A stretch of DNA of 64,000 nucleotides, taken from positions 27,463 through 91,462 of the forward strand of contig JAGOSY010000006.1 in the NCBI GenBank assembly GCA_018062085.1, read 5' to 3'. The notes below the pieces were generated by a model that ran no database searches, was not told the DNA's origin, and was given only the letters and a program-made list of their open reading frames with translations. Positions 46,380-55,695 of this stretch are shown one piece after another. Every line of letters begins with the position of its first letter. Position 1 is the stretch's first letter. The translations under genes and the position numbers were made by a program. The stretch comes from a bacterium. Its GTDB lineage: Bacteria > Cyanobacteriota > Vampirovibrionia > Obscuribacterales > Obscuribacteraceae.

Positions 46380-46699
46380 TTCTTTAGACAATCAATTTTA
46401 GCGGCCAGAACAAAGTCTGACTCAGTTAATCCTTTGATCCTATGCGTAATAATATCAACCTTAAGCACTCCCCAAGAGACGTGTAAATCAGGGTGATGAT
46501 CTACTTGATCAGCGAGAGCACCAATTAAAATAGCCAGATCTAAGGCCCCGCGAAAATTCTTAAACTTGAACGATTTGGTCAGCAGGCCATCAACAATCGT
46601 CCAACCGTCTAGCTCGACAAGCAGGGGAATGCACTGTTCGACGGTAAGGGCAGCGGCATCACCACGACAAGATATACATTCTCTTTCTGAAAGTTTCAT
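46376..46699 (-). CDS. phhB: Pterin-4a-carbinolamine dehydratase
   Basis: A 107-residue DCoH-like enzyme with the conserved D-H-H-P-D-L-H-V-S-W block and the second histidine in DIITHRIKGLTESD. It dehydrates 4a-hydroxytetrahydropterin, regenerating the pterin cofactor of aromatic amino acid hydroxylases; no hydroxylase gene is in the window, so the pterin partner may be elsewhere. The N-terminus has an unusual Cys pair (CISC). GGGA precedes the ATG. It overlaps the stop of the gene on the other strand (shared CTAG). Confidence 0.85.
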
Positions 46700-46727
46700 T
46701 TATTCCCAACATAAAGTAAGGTAGATA

Positions 46728-48131
46728 CTAAAATTCAGGACTCTCTTTTGACAGATCACCAATAACTACAGTTATTGGCAGGCTCTGAGACTGACGCTGT
46801 ACAACAATGTTGACGCGATCTCCTGGTTTGGAAGCCTGTGTCAACTCACGCACTTCTCTCTTCGACTTTACAGCAATTCCGTTGATCTTAGAAATAATGT
46901 CACCAGCTTTCATGCCAGCCTTTTCTGCAGGTCCACCGGAAGCCAATCTAGAAATTTTCACCGCCACTGGATGTGATGGCAAAGTAAGCGAACGAGTGCG
47001 CTCAGGGTCAATATCTTCCATGTATACGCCAAGATAAGCCCGAGGAATTTGACCGTCACTTATCAGTCGGCGAGCAACTTCGGCAGCGACATCGGAGGGA
47101 GTGGCAAAACCAATGCAAACAGCCTGACTTCGAACGGCTGTATTGATGCCAATTACTTCACCATTTATATTGAGCAGCGGCCCACCGGAGTTGCCAAGAT
47201 TCAAAGCCGCATCGTGCTGTATCAACCCAACTCTGTTTTTAAAATCAGACAGCGAGCGATTTATGGCGCTAATTACACCAACAGTTAAAGTATGATCGAA
47301 GCCTAAAGGAGAACCAATAGCAATGGCCCAATCACCAGGTTTAACAGTTTTTGAATCGGCGAACTTAAGAACCGGTAGAGCCGTAGCATCAATTTTAACA
47401 ACTGCAAGATCAGAGAAATCGTCTCTACCAACTAAACGCGCGGCAAAGACTCGCTTATCATTCAATGTCACTTTAATATCGCTATCGCGGTGAATCACGT
47501 GAGAGTTGGTCAGGATGTAGCCATCCGATCGAACAATTAAACCAGATGCCTCTGCCGGTGGTATCACACGACTGCTACCATTTTCACTCAGCAGTGCTTG
47601 GGCAAACTTAATATCAATAGTCACCACAGACGGATTGGCTTTTGCAGCCACAACAGCAATTAGATTGACGGCCGAATGCTCAGACATACTAGGATCGGCG
47701 AAGAAATTAGGTAAGTTCGGCTTCAAACTTGAATTGATTGGCTCGTGAGGAATCAAATAAAAGCCAGCCCAAACACCAAAGGCAAATAAATTAGCGGCAG
47801 CCAATGCCAAAAGAATAAGAGTGTTGCGATTGCTAGGTAGCCCAAAAGCGCTTAAGTTGGGGCTAGCTATACCAGTCGGCGACAAAGACTCGGCAGCAGT
47901 AGCATTTTCGACTAATCCACGGCCTCCTATTGCCTCAGCACGACCCTCAGGTGCTTGAGTTGGGAGATAGGGCTGCCAAGTTGAGGCCGACCGATCTTCT
48001 AGCAACGACTCACGGGAGGATGGTGCCTTAACCGTGCTGCTGCTTGCCGCAGAGTCATCACCAGAATCGGCGTCAGCGTCGGCAAAATCGGATGAAATGT
48101 AAATTGGAACGTTATCTGGTACTTCCGGCAT
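46728..48131 (-). CDS. htrA: HtrA/Deg-type serine protease with PDZ domain
   Basis: Layout: a disordered cytoplasmic N-terminus (1-100), one membrane helix (about 103-128), a trypsin-like domain with the full triad His211 (TNSHVIH), Asp241 (FSDLAVV) and Ser315 (GNSGGP), and a PDZ domain (about 370-455, containing KAGDIISKI-type sequence). It degrades or refolds damaged envelope proteins. The sequence around Ser is NLGNSGGP rather than the usual NPGNSGGP. 467 residues; one PDZ places it nearer DegS/HhoA than DegP. It lies 28 bases downstream of a 10-base direct repeat (48146-48171), which may be its operator. Confidence 0.9.
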   Translation of the reverse strand: MPEVPDNVPIYISSDFADADADSGDDSAASSSTVKAPSSRESLLEDRSASTWQPYLPTQAPEGRAEAIGGRGLVENATAAESLSPTGIASPNLSAFGLPSNRNTLILLALAAANLFAFGVWAGFYLIPHEPINSSLKPNLPNFFADPSMSEHSAVNLIAVVAAKANPSVVTIDIKFAQALLSENGSSRVIPPAEASGLIVRSDGYILTNSHVIHRDSDIKVTLNDKRVFAARLVGRDDFSDLAVVKIDATALPVLKFADSKTVKPGDWAIAIGSPLGFDHTLTVGVISAINRSLSDFKNRVGLIQHDAALNLGNSGGPLLNINGEVIGINTAVRSQAVCIGFATPSDVAAEVARRLISDGQIPRAYLGVYMEDIDPERTRSLTLPSHPVAVKISRLASGGPAEKAGMKAGDIISKINGIAVKSKREVRELTQASKPGDRVNIVVQRQSQSLPITVVIGDLSKESPEF

Positions 48132-48145
48132 TTAGCTATGATACC

Positions 48146-48171
48146 TTAAGTCATTAAAACATTAAGTCATT
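48146..48171. promoter_or_regulatory. Direct repeat TTAAGTCATT upstream of the HtrA gene
   Basis: TTAAGTCATT occurs at 48146-48155 and again at 48162-48171, 16 bases apart, 15-40 bases upstream of the start codon. A regulator site is possible; only two copies. Confidence 0.25.
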
Positions 48172-48218
48172 CGGCACTGGCCTTTCAACTAGATCTACCC
48201 GCCAGCGGCTTGACAATC

Positions 48219-49472
48219 TCAGGCAGCAAGATCAATTAAGCGCTGAATTCTTTCTTGCTCTAGAAACACAAACTCGATCATGGCCCTGGTATTGGCACCA
48301 TATCTGGCACTAGAAAGCTTACTGTCAATCTGTCGGAGTATTTCAGTCAACCAGCTCAAAAGTTCTTCTGGAGTTTCCTCTAGACCGTTTTGTCTGAAGT
48401 CCATTTTTCGCACTTTAGCAAAGAGCCTAATCAAAACCAAAATTGTAGTTAAATGCCCTAGGCCAGCGATAAGAGATAGCGCCGAAAAACCAGGTCCGAA
48501 ATACATTTTTGAAAAAACACGCACGTAAACAAAACGCAGCAGCAGATTTTCACAAGCATCATCAAGGTCGCCGAGTTTATTTTCTAGAAATTGAACGGCC
48601 GAATAGCTAGAACCGTTAAGTGGCAACCTAAAACCAACCGGCGGCTCCCGGAATTTACTTGAAACAGACAAAGCTATTTCTCTTTCATCGAGCAGAGAAC
48701 CTTTTGACTGAGGGTTAAAGTAGGCCTGAGCAAGGGAGTCAAGAATATACATATCAACCTGTCGAGGTCGTGCGTCAGTACCAGGTAAACGTCTTAGCCA
48801 TCTCTCCTTTGGCACCAACTGAGCGATAGTTTGGTGAAAACGGCCTAAGAGGCTCAATACACTCAGCCCAGGCAAAGAAAGATTTGCAGCTAAATCACTG
48901 AGGAAAGGCGCCTCAATAATTTGAAACTGCTCGTATGTTAAGGTCACACCATCAATCAATTGAAGATGCTCAAAGCCCTTAATAGTTTCGTCTTGTAGAT
49001 TAGGGAAAAGCTCACGAAAGAGCTTTAGAACGACAAGCAGTTGATCACTCTGCTCTTCTAGTAGTCGCCCACTATTTTGAAGCACTCCTGTACTGGCAAA
49101 ACTAAGACCAACAAAAGTTCCCTCTGGGGTGTCGAGAAATGAATAAGGAAAAAGTTGGCACATGCCCGGCTTAGCTACATCCTGCAATGTGCAAGCAAAA
49201 TCGTTCAAGTATGAGCAACGCCCATCTGACCGTTTCTCTAGTGCTCTACTGAACCCTACCAGGCCAGCCTGCCTCTGAGCAGGAGACAAAAAGCTCACGG
49301 GCAACTCTGCTTCAGAACAATGAAGTGCCGAGGCCAAACGCTTGACGTCCTGTTCATTCAGGGGCACTGGCCAAGAAAGACAACAATTGGCGCACCTTGT
49401 GCACTCAAAGCGAATTCCCGCTGGAATATGCAGTCTGTTGATCTGAGCTTGGTCAATCGCTGCATTAAACAA
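48219..49472 (-). CDS. YkgJ-type cysteine cluster protein
   Basis: The N-terminal motif F-E-C-T-R-C-A-N-C-C (about residues 24-33), followed by CSYL and CTLQ and CQLFPYSF, fits the YkgJ/UPF0153 family, predicted to bind zinc or an iron-sulfur cluster. The roughly 290 remaining residues are helical and unlike the short family norm, so this is a long form. The function is unknown. The start is TTG 49472. It is divergent from the caspase-TPR gene. Confidence 0.75.
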   Translation of the reverse strand: MFNAAIDQAQINRLHIPAGIRFECTRCANCCLSWPVPLNEQDVKRLASALHCSEAELPVSFLSPAQRQAGLVGFSRALEKRSDGRCSYLNDFACTLQDVAKPGMCQLFPYSFLDTPEGTFVGLSFASTGVLQNSGRLLEEQSDQLLVVLKLFRELFPNLQDETIKGFEHLQLIDGVTLTYEQFQIIEAPFLSDLAANLSLPGLSVLSLLGRFHQTIAQLVPKERWLRRLPGTDARPRQVDMYILDSLAQAYFNPQSKGSLLDEREIALSVSSKFREPPVGFRLPLNGSSYSAVQFLENKLGDLDDACENLLLRFVYVRVFSKMYFGPGFSALSLIAGLGHLTTILVLIRLFAKVRKMDFRQNGLEETPEELLSWLTEILRQIDSKLSSARYGANTRAMIEFVFLEQERIQRLIDLAA

Positions 49473-49546
49473 AATTCATTGCCACCATGATTGCCACCAC
49501 AATTGTCATCTTATGATAAACCGTTCATGCGCTCGACCGCCTCGAT

Positions 49547-49563
49547 TGTTCATCATATGAACA
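49547..49563. promoter_or_regulatory. 7-bp inverted repeat, candidate operator
   Basis: TGTTCAT and ATGAACA form a perfect inverted repeat with a three-base spacer between the divergent cysteine-cluster and caspase-TPR genes, ending 34 bases before the ATG at 49598. Just upstream are three related 12-base units starting at 49478, 49490 and 49502 (ATTGCCACCATG, ATTGCCACCACA, ATTGTCATCTTA), the first of which enters the cysteine-cluster start region. Confidence 0.4.
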
Positions 49564-49597
49564 TATTTGTCATAGCCCCCACAGAACTATTGAATCC

Positions 49598-52123
49598 ATG
49601 AGCAATCGAAATAACCGGCCAGCCGCACTACTAGTCTTAATTCTGGCTACGAGCATGATTTTCCTTGAAAGCATTCAATTGCAAGCTCACGCTAAAGCAG
49701 CAGGCCCGAGCCTATCGGCACCAATTGAAGACAAATGGGCTGTGGTAATCGGCATTGGCGACTTTGTCGACCCAAGTATTCCCAAGCTCAAATATTCAAG
49801 CAAAGACGCCCGCGATTTCTACGACTATCTTGTTGATCCTGCTCAAGGCAAATTCAAGCCCGACCATGTGCGCCTCTTGCTCGATAGAAACGCCACAAAA
49901 ATCAATATCATGGACGCCCTTGGTGACTCATTCTTACCCCATGCGGCTAATCCGAAAGATCTAGTTGTAATTTATCTTTCCACCCATGGCTCGCCCGCTG
50001 GTGCGGACATTCGCGGCGTCAACTATGTGGTTGCCTACGATACCCAAGTGCGCAAACTGTTTGCCACAGGAATCGAAATGAACCAACTGTTGCGCATGAT
50101 CAAAGAACGTGTGCACACAAATCGCATCGTCTTGGTGCTCGACACCTGTTATAGCGGTGCTGGTGCCCAGCTAGGTCACAAAGGTATTGTCAGAACAAAC
50201 GTTGATAGCCATGCTGCTGCACAAGGCGTAGGTTCACTAGTGATCTCATCCAGCGCACCAGACCAAAAAGCCTGGGAGTCAGACGACCTGCACAATAGTT
50301 ATTTCACACGCTATTTCATTGACGCCTTGAGAGAAACAGGCTCAAAAGCCGCAGGATCAAACGAAGGTAATAATGGCAATAACATTGAACAAGCATTCAA
50401 TGTAATGCGCAGCAAAGTGCAGTCAACAGTATTGAAAGACAAAGGTGAGGTACAAACCCCAGTGATGGCTGGTGTTTTCTCTGGGCCAAGCCTGCTACTA
50501 TCCACACCACCGACCGTCAACAGAGAAGCCCCCACCACCCTTCCCGGCGATGGACTAATTGCTTCGGCCGCCCCTGGCTCTCGCTCGCTTGCTGGTGGCA
50601 GTGCTGGAGCTCTAGATTTCTCAGCCTATGTCGAGCACGTTCGCCTAGGCAATCAGCTGGTAGAACAAAACAAAACCTGGGATGCCATCCACGAGTTCGA
50701 ACTAGCTACCAAGGCAAACCCAAGCACAATCGAAGGCTACATTACTCTAGCTCAACTATACGATCAACAAGGTCGCTATAAAGAGATGCTAGAGGCCGCA
50801 CGTCGAGCAGTACTCAACGATGACAGCTCATCTCGCGGGCGCGAGCTTCTCAGTTTAGCTGATTTGCGCGCAGGCAATGTAGAAGAATCGTTGCGTCAAG
50901 TACAAATGGCCATCACTCTCGACCCATTTAACTCAATGGCCCACAATTTGCTGGGCTACATCAACGAACACAAATTCAACCGGGTTGATCAAGCTGAGCA
51001 AGAATATCGCAAGGCTCTTGAACTAAATAATCTGAACACACGAGCCTTGGTCAATCTTGGCCTTTTGCTAGAGAAACATGGTCGCGATAAAGCTGAAAGT
51101 GAATCTCTATTTCGTAAAGCTGTTGAAAGCGACGGCGATGATTGGGAAGCACACTTATCACTTGGACACTTGCTCTATGAAACCAGTGGAAAACTAGCTG
51201 AAGCAGAAAAAGAAATTCGCCGTGCCATAGAGCTAGCACCAGCCAATGCCAGAATTCATAGCGAGTTAGGTAACATTCTAGCGTTAGACAAAAAACGCTT
51301 AGAAGAGTCAGAAGTTGAACTTAAAAAAGGTATCGAGCTAGGCTCAGATAAAGGTACACCGCACTATCTCTTTGCCAATTTCTTGCTCAACCAGCGTGGC
51401 CGAGTCGATGAAGCAGAGCGAGAGTATCGCAAAGCAATTCAAATGGATCCAAATTACGACCAAGCCATGGTGGCACTAGGAGACTGCTTGATCTCCTATA
51501 AGAAAATCTACAATGAGTCAGACGACCTCTACAAACGTGCTCTCAAAGTCAATTTAAAGAATGCTTCAGCCCATCTGGGCCTAGCAAGAGTGCAAGAATT
51601 ACTTTTCAAAAACTATAAGGGGGCTGAAGAAGAGATTCGCGCAGCACTAGCTATTGACCCGCGCTTCTCTCTCGCCCACGAACGGCTTGGTACACTTCTA
51701 GAAAAGCTAGGCAAGCCTGGCGATGCTAGATTAGCCTACCAGGCTGCTATAGACACAGATCCAGACAATGCCCAAGCTAACTATTTACTGGCTATGCTAA
51801 CTTGGGAGCAATTCCACAATGGTCAAGAAGCGAAAAAACTCTTTGAAAGAGCAATAGCTCTGCAACCACTGAACTCGACCTATCTGACAGCCATGGGCAA
51901 GTGGATGGCCTCAGAAGCAAAGCAATACAAAGACGCAGAAAAACTTTTGCGCAAAGCTACAGAAATAAACTTTGCTGATACCCAAGCTCATTACCAACTG
52001 GGCATGCTGCTGATCGAAAAGCTGGGTGCACGCAAGGCTGGAGAAGCTGAACTAAAAACAGCATACGAACAAGCCCCAGAAGACAAACTTGTCAAAGCTG
52101 CCCACAGTAGATTTGTGCGCTAA
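49598..52123 (+). CDS. Caspase-like (C14) peptidase with TPR repeats
   Basis: A signal peptide or anchor (residues about 8-30) is followed by a metacaspase-like peptidase domain (about 45-300) with the catalytic dyad His130 (LSTHGS) and Cys184 (LDTCYSG). The remaining ~500 residues are about twelve TPR units (e.g. EAEREYRKAIQMDPNYDQA). Such enzymes cleave after Arg, Lys or Asp; TPRs bind targets or regulators. An exported location differs from typical cytoplasmic metacaspases and suggests an envelope role. The large membrane protein follows 26 bases later. Confidence 0.85.
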   Translation: MSNRNNRPAALLVLILATSMIFLESIQLQAHAKAAGPSLSAPIEDKWAVVIGIGDFVDPSIPKLKYSSKDARDFYDYLVDPAQGKFKPDHVRLLLDRNATKINIMDALGDSFLPHAANPKDLVVIYLSTHGSPAGADIRGVNYVVAYDTQVRKLFATGIEMNQLLRMIKERVHTNRIVLVLDTCYSGAGAQLGHKGIVRTNVDSHAAAQGVGSLVISSSAPDQKAWESDDLHNSYFTRYFIDALRETGSKAAGSNEGNNGNNIEQAFNVMRSKVQSTVLKDKGEVQTPVMAGVFSGPSLLLSTPPTVNREAPTTLPGDGLIASAAPGSRSLAGGSAGALDFSAYVEHVRLGNQLVEQNKTWDAIHEFELATKANPSTIEGYITLAQLYDQQGRYKEMLEAARRAVLNDDSSSRGRELLSLADLRAGNVEESLRQVQMAITLDPFNSMAHNLLGYINEHKFNRVDQAEQEYRKALELNNLNTRALVNLGLLLEKHGRDKAESESLFRKAVESDGDDWEAHLSLGHLLYETSGKLAEAEKEIRRAIELAPANARIHSELGNILALDKKRLEESEVELKKGIELGSDKGTPHYLFANFLLNQRGRVDEAEREYRKAIQMDPNYDQAMVALGDCLISYKKIYNESDDLYKRALKVNLKNASAHLGLARVQELLFKNYKGAEEEIRAALAIDPRFSLAHERLGTLLEKLGKPGDARLAYQAAIDTDPDNAQANYLLAMLTWEQFHNGQEAKKLFERAIALQPLNSTYLTAMGKWMASEAKQYKDAEKLLRKATEINFADTQAHYQLGMLLIEKLGARKAGEAELKTAYEQAPEDKLVKAAHSRFVR

Positions 52124-52149
52124 AGCTTTACTTTAAATTGGAAACATAA

Positions 52150-54765
52150 ATGCCCAATAATTCACAGTCTCCGACCATTCAGCCACAGATAACAATATTT
52201 GCTGTAGTCTCAATTGTTATTGCCGTTTTGGTTTTAATACTCTACCTGCCGACGCTATCTGCACCAGCGCTGTACGACGAGCACTATTTGTTGGCCTGGT
52301 GGAAAAACCTACTTCAAACCGGTCTATTTAGCCGTGAAAGTCTGGCATTTTTAGGTTTCGCCGGCTGCGACTGGCGTGACGGCAACGGCCCATACGGAAA
52401 TCTAGCATGTCTTTGCTTGAGCGCCATTTCTGCTGGAAAAATCGGCTTAATGCACTTTGCCACCGTAGCCTTACACTTGGGTAACAGCCTATTGCTTTTC
52501 GCTGCCAGCCTGAAAGCGCAGAACCTTAAGGAGAGCCAATCAACAGACATAAGCTTGGCTTATTATGCCACATCAGCAATTGCAGCACTGCTATTTGCTC
52601 TCAGCCCCCTAGCACCAGAGGCAGTATCGTGGATAGGCGGCTTCCCTCTGCAAATTGGCACCACTTTTAGCCTCATTGCCTTTTTGCTACTCTGTTTTTC
52701 TATTTCAGATAACAACAGCAAAAAGCGCAGCATTGCACTCAGTGGGGCAGCCGGTAGCTTTGCTATGATAGCCTCGCTGTGCTCAGTCCATTTAGCAGCC
52801 GTAGTATTTTTCCCTGCTGTCTGCATTTATTTGGCCACAAGAAACTTAGCCAGCCAAAAGGATGCCAGCAAACAGAGAACCATCCAGATAGTGCTCATCG
52901 TTTACTTGATTGGAGCCTTGGCCGGAGCGCTTTACTCAAGCTACAATCTTCTCTCAAATGCCCCCGGTCTTCCACCAAAAGTTGCAGCCCTGACCGAGCC
53001 AAAGGTAGAAGCGCAGACAGAAGCAAACGAACTCTCAATGCTGAGCAAGCCCCTAGGCAACTTGAGCGCACTTCTATTGCCAATCAACAGGTCAATAAAC
53101 AAAAACTACAACAAGACTTTCAAGCTCAGCTACCTACTAATTCCGACACCACTGGTCTTTTCTCTAATTGCGATGATGATTAGTATTCAGTTTCGCAATC
53201 GCATCGGCATTGCAATAGGCCTAGCTTTCATTTACTTGCTATTAAATCGAGATCTGGTAGACCGTGAAACCCTTGTTGGCGCGCGCTGGCTTTATCCAAT
53301 ATTGCCGACTTTCAGTTTTCTAGTAGCTTCAACTCTCGCTAGCCCTCTGTTTATTCAATGGAACAAAATCGAAACCAATCTAATAAGTCGTACCATCAAA
53401 GCGCTTGTGTGCCTCTTGTTAGTGGTTCTAACTCTACTGTTTCTAATTCCCTTAACCCACACTCAAATATCATCATACAAATCGCAAGGAAAGCTATGGG
53501 CCAAGCTCTCACAGTCTATTGAACTACTTGGTGCCAAAGAAAAAAGTGCCTACTTAATTCTGCGCAATTTACCTCAAACTCTCAGTATTGCACCAATAAT
53601 TTCGCCCTTTGAACCAATCTTAATTGACACTGCAGAAAAGCTGCCTAGAAGCCAAAATATCTCAGCTGGAGCTCTAAAAGACTGCCTTAGAGACCAAAGC
53701 CGCGATGCGAAAATAGGCAATATTGCTTTTCACTTTGAAAAGCAACTAGTTGACTTGATCAAAACCGATTTTGAAGTTACTAACGAAAATTTTCAAAGCC
53801 CACTGACCGCGCAACAAATAGCAAAACGAGTGACACCCCCTCTTGAGTTTTATAACGGCGCAGTCAAACTAGACAGCACAGGAGAAAATCTTCTACTAGA
53901 GAGTGGCAATACCAATGGCGCTGCAGTTCGCATTGATTGCGAGGGCATTAGCCCTCTCGAAGGAGATTATCTGTATGTCGAAGCAAAGATTGACGGACCG
54001 CCTCTGAAACCCCACACCCCAGTTGAATTGCACTGGCTAACAAATTGGAACACCGAGTGGGAGCCACGGGACCGCAAAACCCAAGTCGATGCTTTTAGTA
54101 ACGACAGTCAGTATCACCGCTATTTCTTCCCCTTACGCAGTACCAGCTGGAGTACCAACGGTTACCCCTCTTACATAATGCTCGGCTTCCCAGCAGGCGC
54201 GAGGGTAGCAGTCAAGGCAATCGGCATTGCTGGCGGCGACGCCAAGAGAGCAGCCAAAACTCCATCAGCAACACCAGTAGAAGAAACACCAGTTGTGACC
54301 ACAGAGACAATACTGCCACCACCAGTGCCACTATTGACGGCTCAAGCCAGCATCACCCAGAGCCCCGATAAAAGACGGTTTTCTGCCTTCAGCTTTAACT
54401 ATCCTGATCTCCAAGATCTCGGTCTTACAGCCGTCTATGGCCGCGATAATACTTTAGTGTTGAACTATGACGCTAGTAAAATTGAGTCGGCAGCGGCCGT
54501 AAAATTTGAGATTGGATTAGCTGATAGCAGATTCAAGGCAGACAATGCAGAATATCCCGATGACAGTTCGACAACAGTTGATCAGAAAGATGCCAAAGGA
54601 ACTCTTGTTCTCAAGCATACAGACCAGCCCCTCTCCTCAAAAACAGCTTCAACTGGCACGGTCTTCCCCATTCGCATTTTTGCCCTTGATCAATCAGGTA
54701 AAATAGTCGGTCGCTCCAGCGATTCAAAGCATTGTTTAATTGATTGGAATTTGTCAGCTAAATAG
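52150..54765 (+). CDS. Large polytopic membrane protein with C-terminal beta domain
   Basis: The first ~450 residues hold about ten membrane helices. An early loop has A-L-Y-D-E-H-Y-L-L, like the acidic loop of GT-C-type transferases. Residues about 450-590 are soluble, then a beta-rich part (about 600-700, LYVEAKIDGPPLKPHT and RYFFPLRS) suggests a carbohydrate- or protein-binding sandwich. A Pro/Thr-rich linker and a last beta domain complete it. No specific family is recognised. It lies between the caspase gene and an acidic protein on the same strand. Confidence 0.65.
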   Translation: MPNNSQSPTIQPQITIFAVVSIVIAVLVLILYLPTLSAPALYDEHYLLAWWKNLLQTGLFSRESLAFLGFAGCDWRDGNGPYGNLACLCLSAISAGKIGLMHFATVALHLGNSLLLFAASLKAQNLKESQSTDISLAYYATSAIAALLFALSPLAPEAVSWIGGFPLQIGTTFSLIAFLLLCFSISDNNSKKRSIALSGAAGSFAMIASLCSVHLAAVVFFPAVCIYLATRNLASQKDASKQRTIQIVLIVYLIGALAGALYSSYNLLSNAPGLPPKVAALTEPKVEAQTEANELSMLSKPLGNLSALLLPINRSINKNYNKTFKLSYLLIPTPLVFSLIAMMISIQFRNRIGIAIGLAFIYLLLNRDLVDRETLVGARWLYPILPTFSFLVASTLASPLFIQWNKIETNLISRTIKALVCLLLVVLTLLFLIPLTHTQISSYKSQGKLWAKLSQSIELLGAKEKSAYLILRNLPQTLSIAPIISPFEPILIDTAEKLPRSQNISAGALKDCLRDQSRDAKIGNIAFHFEKQLVDLIKTDFEVTNENFQSPLTAQQIAKRVTPPLEFYNGAVKLDSTGENLLLESGNTNGAAVRIDCEGISPLEGDYLYVEAKIDGPPLKPHTPVELHWLTNWNTEWEPRDRKTQVDAFSNDSQYHRYFFPLRSTSWSTNGYPSYIMLGFPAGARVAVKAIGIAGGDAKRAAKTPSATPVEETPVVTTETILPPPVPLLTAQASITQSPDKRRFSAFSFNYPDLQDLGLTAVYGRDNTLVLNYDASKIESAAAVKFEIGLADSRFKADNAEYPDDSSTTVDQKDAKGTLVLKHTDQPLSSKTASTGTVFPIRIFALDQSGKIVGRSSDSKHCLIDWNLSAK

Positions 54766-54775
54766 AGAGGCTACA

Positions 54776-55306
54776 ATGAGTTCAGGCAAACCACAATCTC
54801 AGTTCGATAACTTCGACGACGATGACCTAGAAGACGACCTAGACGATCTCGACGAAGACGAAGAAACATTCAAAGAAGAATTGATCTTCGACTTGGAGGC
54901 TTTAGTTCATGCTTGGCAAGACGACGCCCCAGACAACAACTATTATCTTGATACCAGAAACGGTTCAGTCAAACTAGTGCATCAAAATCTGTACGACCTA
55001 AAACAGCTGACAGACGAAATTGAGAAGCACAAAGAGCGCTATTTGTATTTGCCAAAGCCAGGGCCAAATCAACTCAAAGATGACCTACGTGATTTTCAAA
55101 ACACTGTCGAGTACAAGAGTCTGCAGCCTATTCTCGACATGGCTCTTGTTAGTCCGCACCCATTAGCTGGATTCAACAAAGTTTTGTCCAGCCACCCCGA
55201 AGAGTTAGCCCGCCTGAAAGAGTTTAGAGAGAGTAGAGTGCGCCTACGCATCAAACAGTGGTTCGAAGCTAACTCACTGACAAACCGCTGGGACGAACAA
55301 ATCTAA
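54776..55306 (+). CDS. Small acidic protein, unknown function
   Basis: A 176-residue hydrophilic protein with a highly acidic N-terminal quarter (DDDDLEDDLDDLDEDEE) followed by a helical domain rich in Leu, Lys and Glu (DLKQLTDEIEKHKERY). I do not recognise it; cytoplasmic. The frame extends back into the upstream gene, but ATG 54776 has AGAGAGG just upstream and begins MSSGKP. It probably shares the transcript of the membrane protein gene, which ends ten bases before. Confidence 0.7.
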   Translation: MSSGKPQSQFDNFDDDDLEDDLDDLDEDEETFKEELIFDLEALVHAWQDDAPDNNYYLDTRNGSVKLVHQNLYDLKQLTDEIEKHKERYLYLPKPGPNQLKDDLRDFQNTVEYKSLQPILDMALVSPHPLAGFNKVLSSHPEELARLKEFRESRVRLRIKQWFEANSLTNRWDEQI

Positions 55307-55342
55307 ATGGCAGACAAAATCTAAGTGAGCCGAAATCTATAC

Positions 55343-55561
55343 TTAAGTACTAACACTGTACTTATTCAAAGATGATCCAACACCGCGCTCTGGCAGTGCT
55401 GGCCCGCGCACCACTTTAATTGCTGACCAAGGCAAATAAAGGGTCTCATTCTCCCTTCTAAGGCAAAGATAAGTACCTTGATCAGCCATAGCAACTTCAC
55501 CATCAACTTGCTCACCGCTCATTAAGAGAACGGTCACTGAGGTGTTCATGGGAATGGCCAT
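55343..55561 (-). CDS. Small SH3/Sm-like beta-barrel protein
   Basis: A 72-residue protein, almost all beta-strand, with VTVLLMSGEQVDGEV, then TYLCLRRENETLYLPW and IKVVRG: the five-strand pattern of SH3-like or LSm folds. GGAG precedes the ATG by six bases. Nucleic-acid binding is possible but not shown. It stands alone on the minus strand. Confidence 0.6.
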   Translation of the reverse strand: MAIPMNTSVTVLLMSGEQVDGEVAMADQGTYLCLRRENETLYLPWSAIKVVRGPALPERGVGSSLNKYSVST

Positions 55562-55695
55562 TAGTACTCCATTTACTTTGCGCGAAAGCAGCTAGACAGG
55601 TGATACATTCCACGCTTGCTTGGCGGAATAAACAACAGGAAAAAATACTATATCAGAAGCCTTGGCCATAAACACTGCCTTGATAATCACATAGC

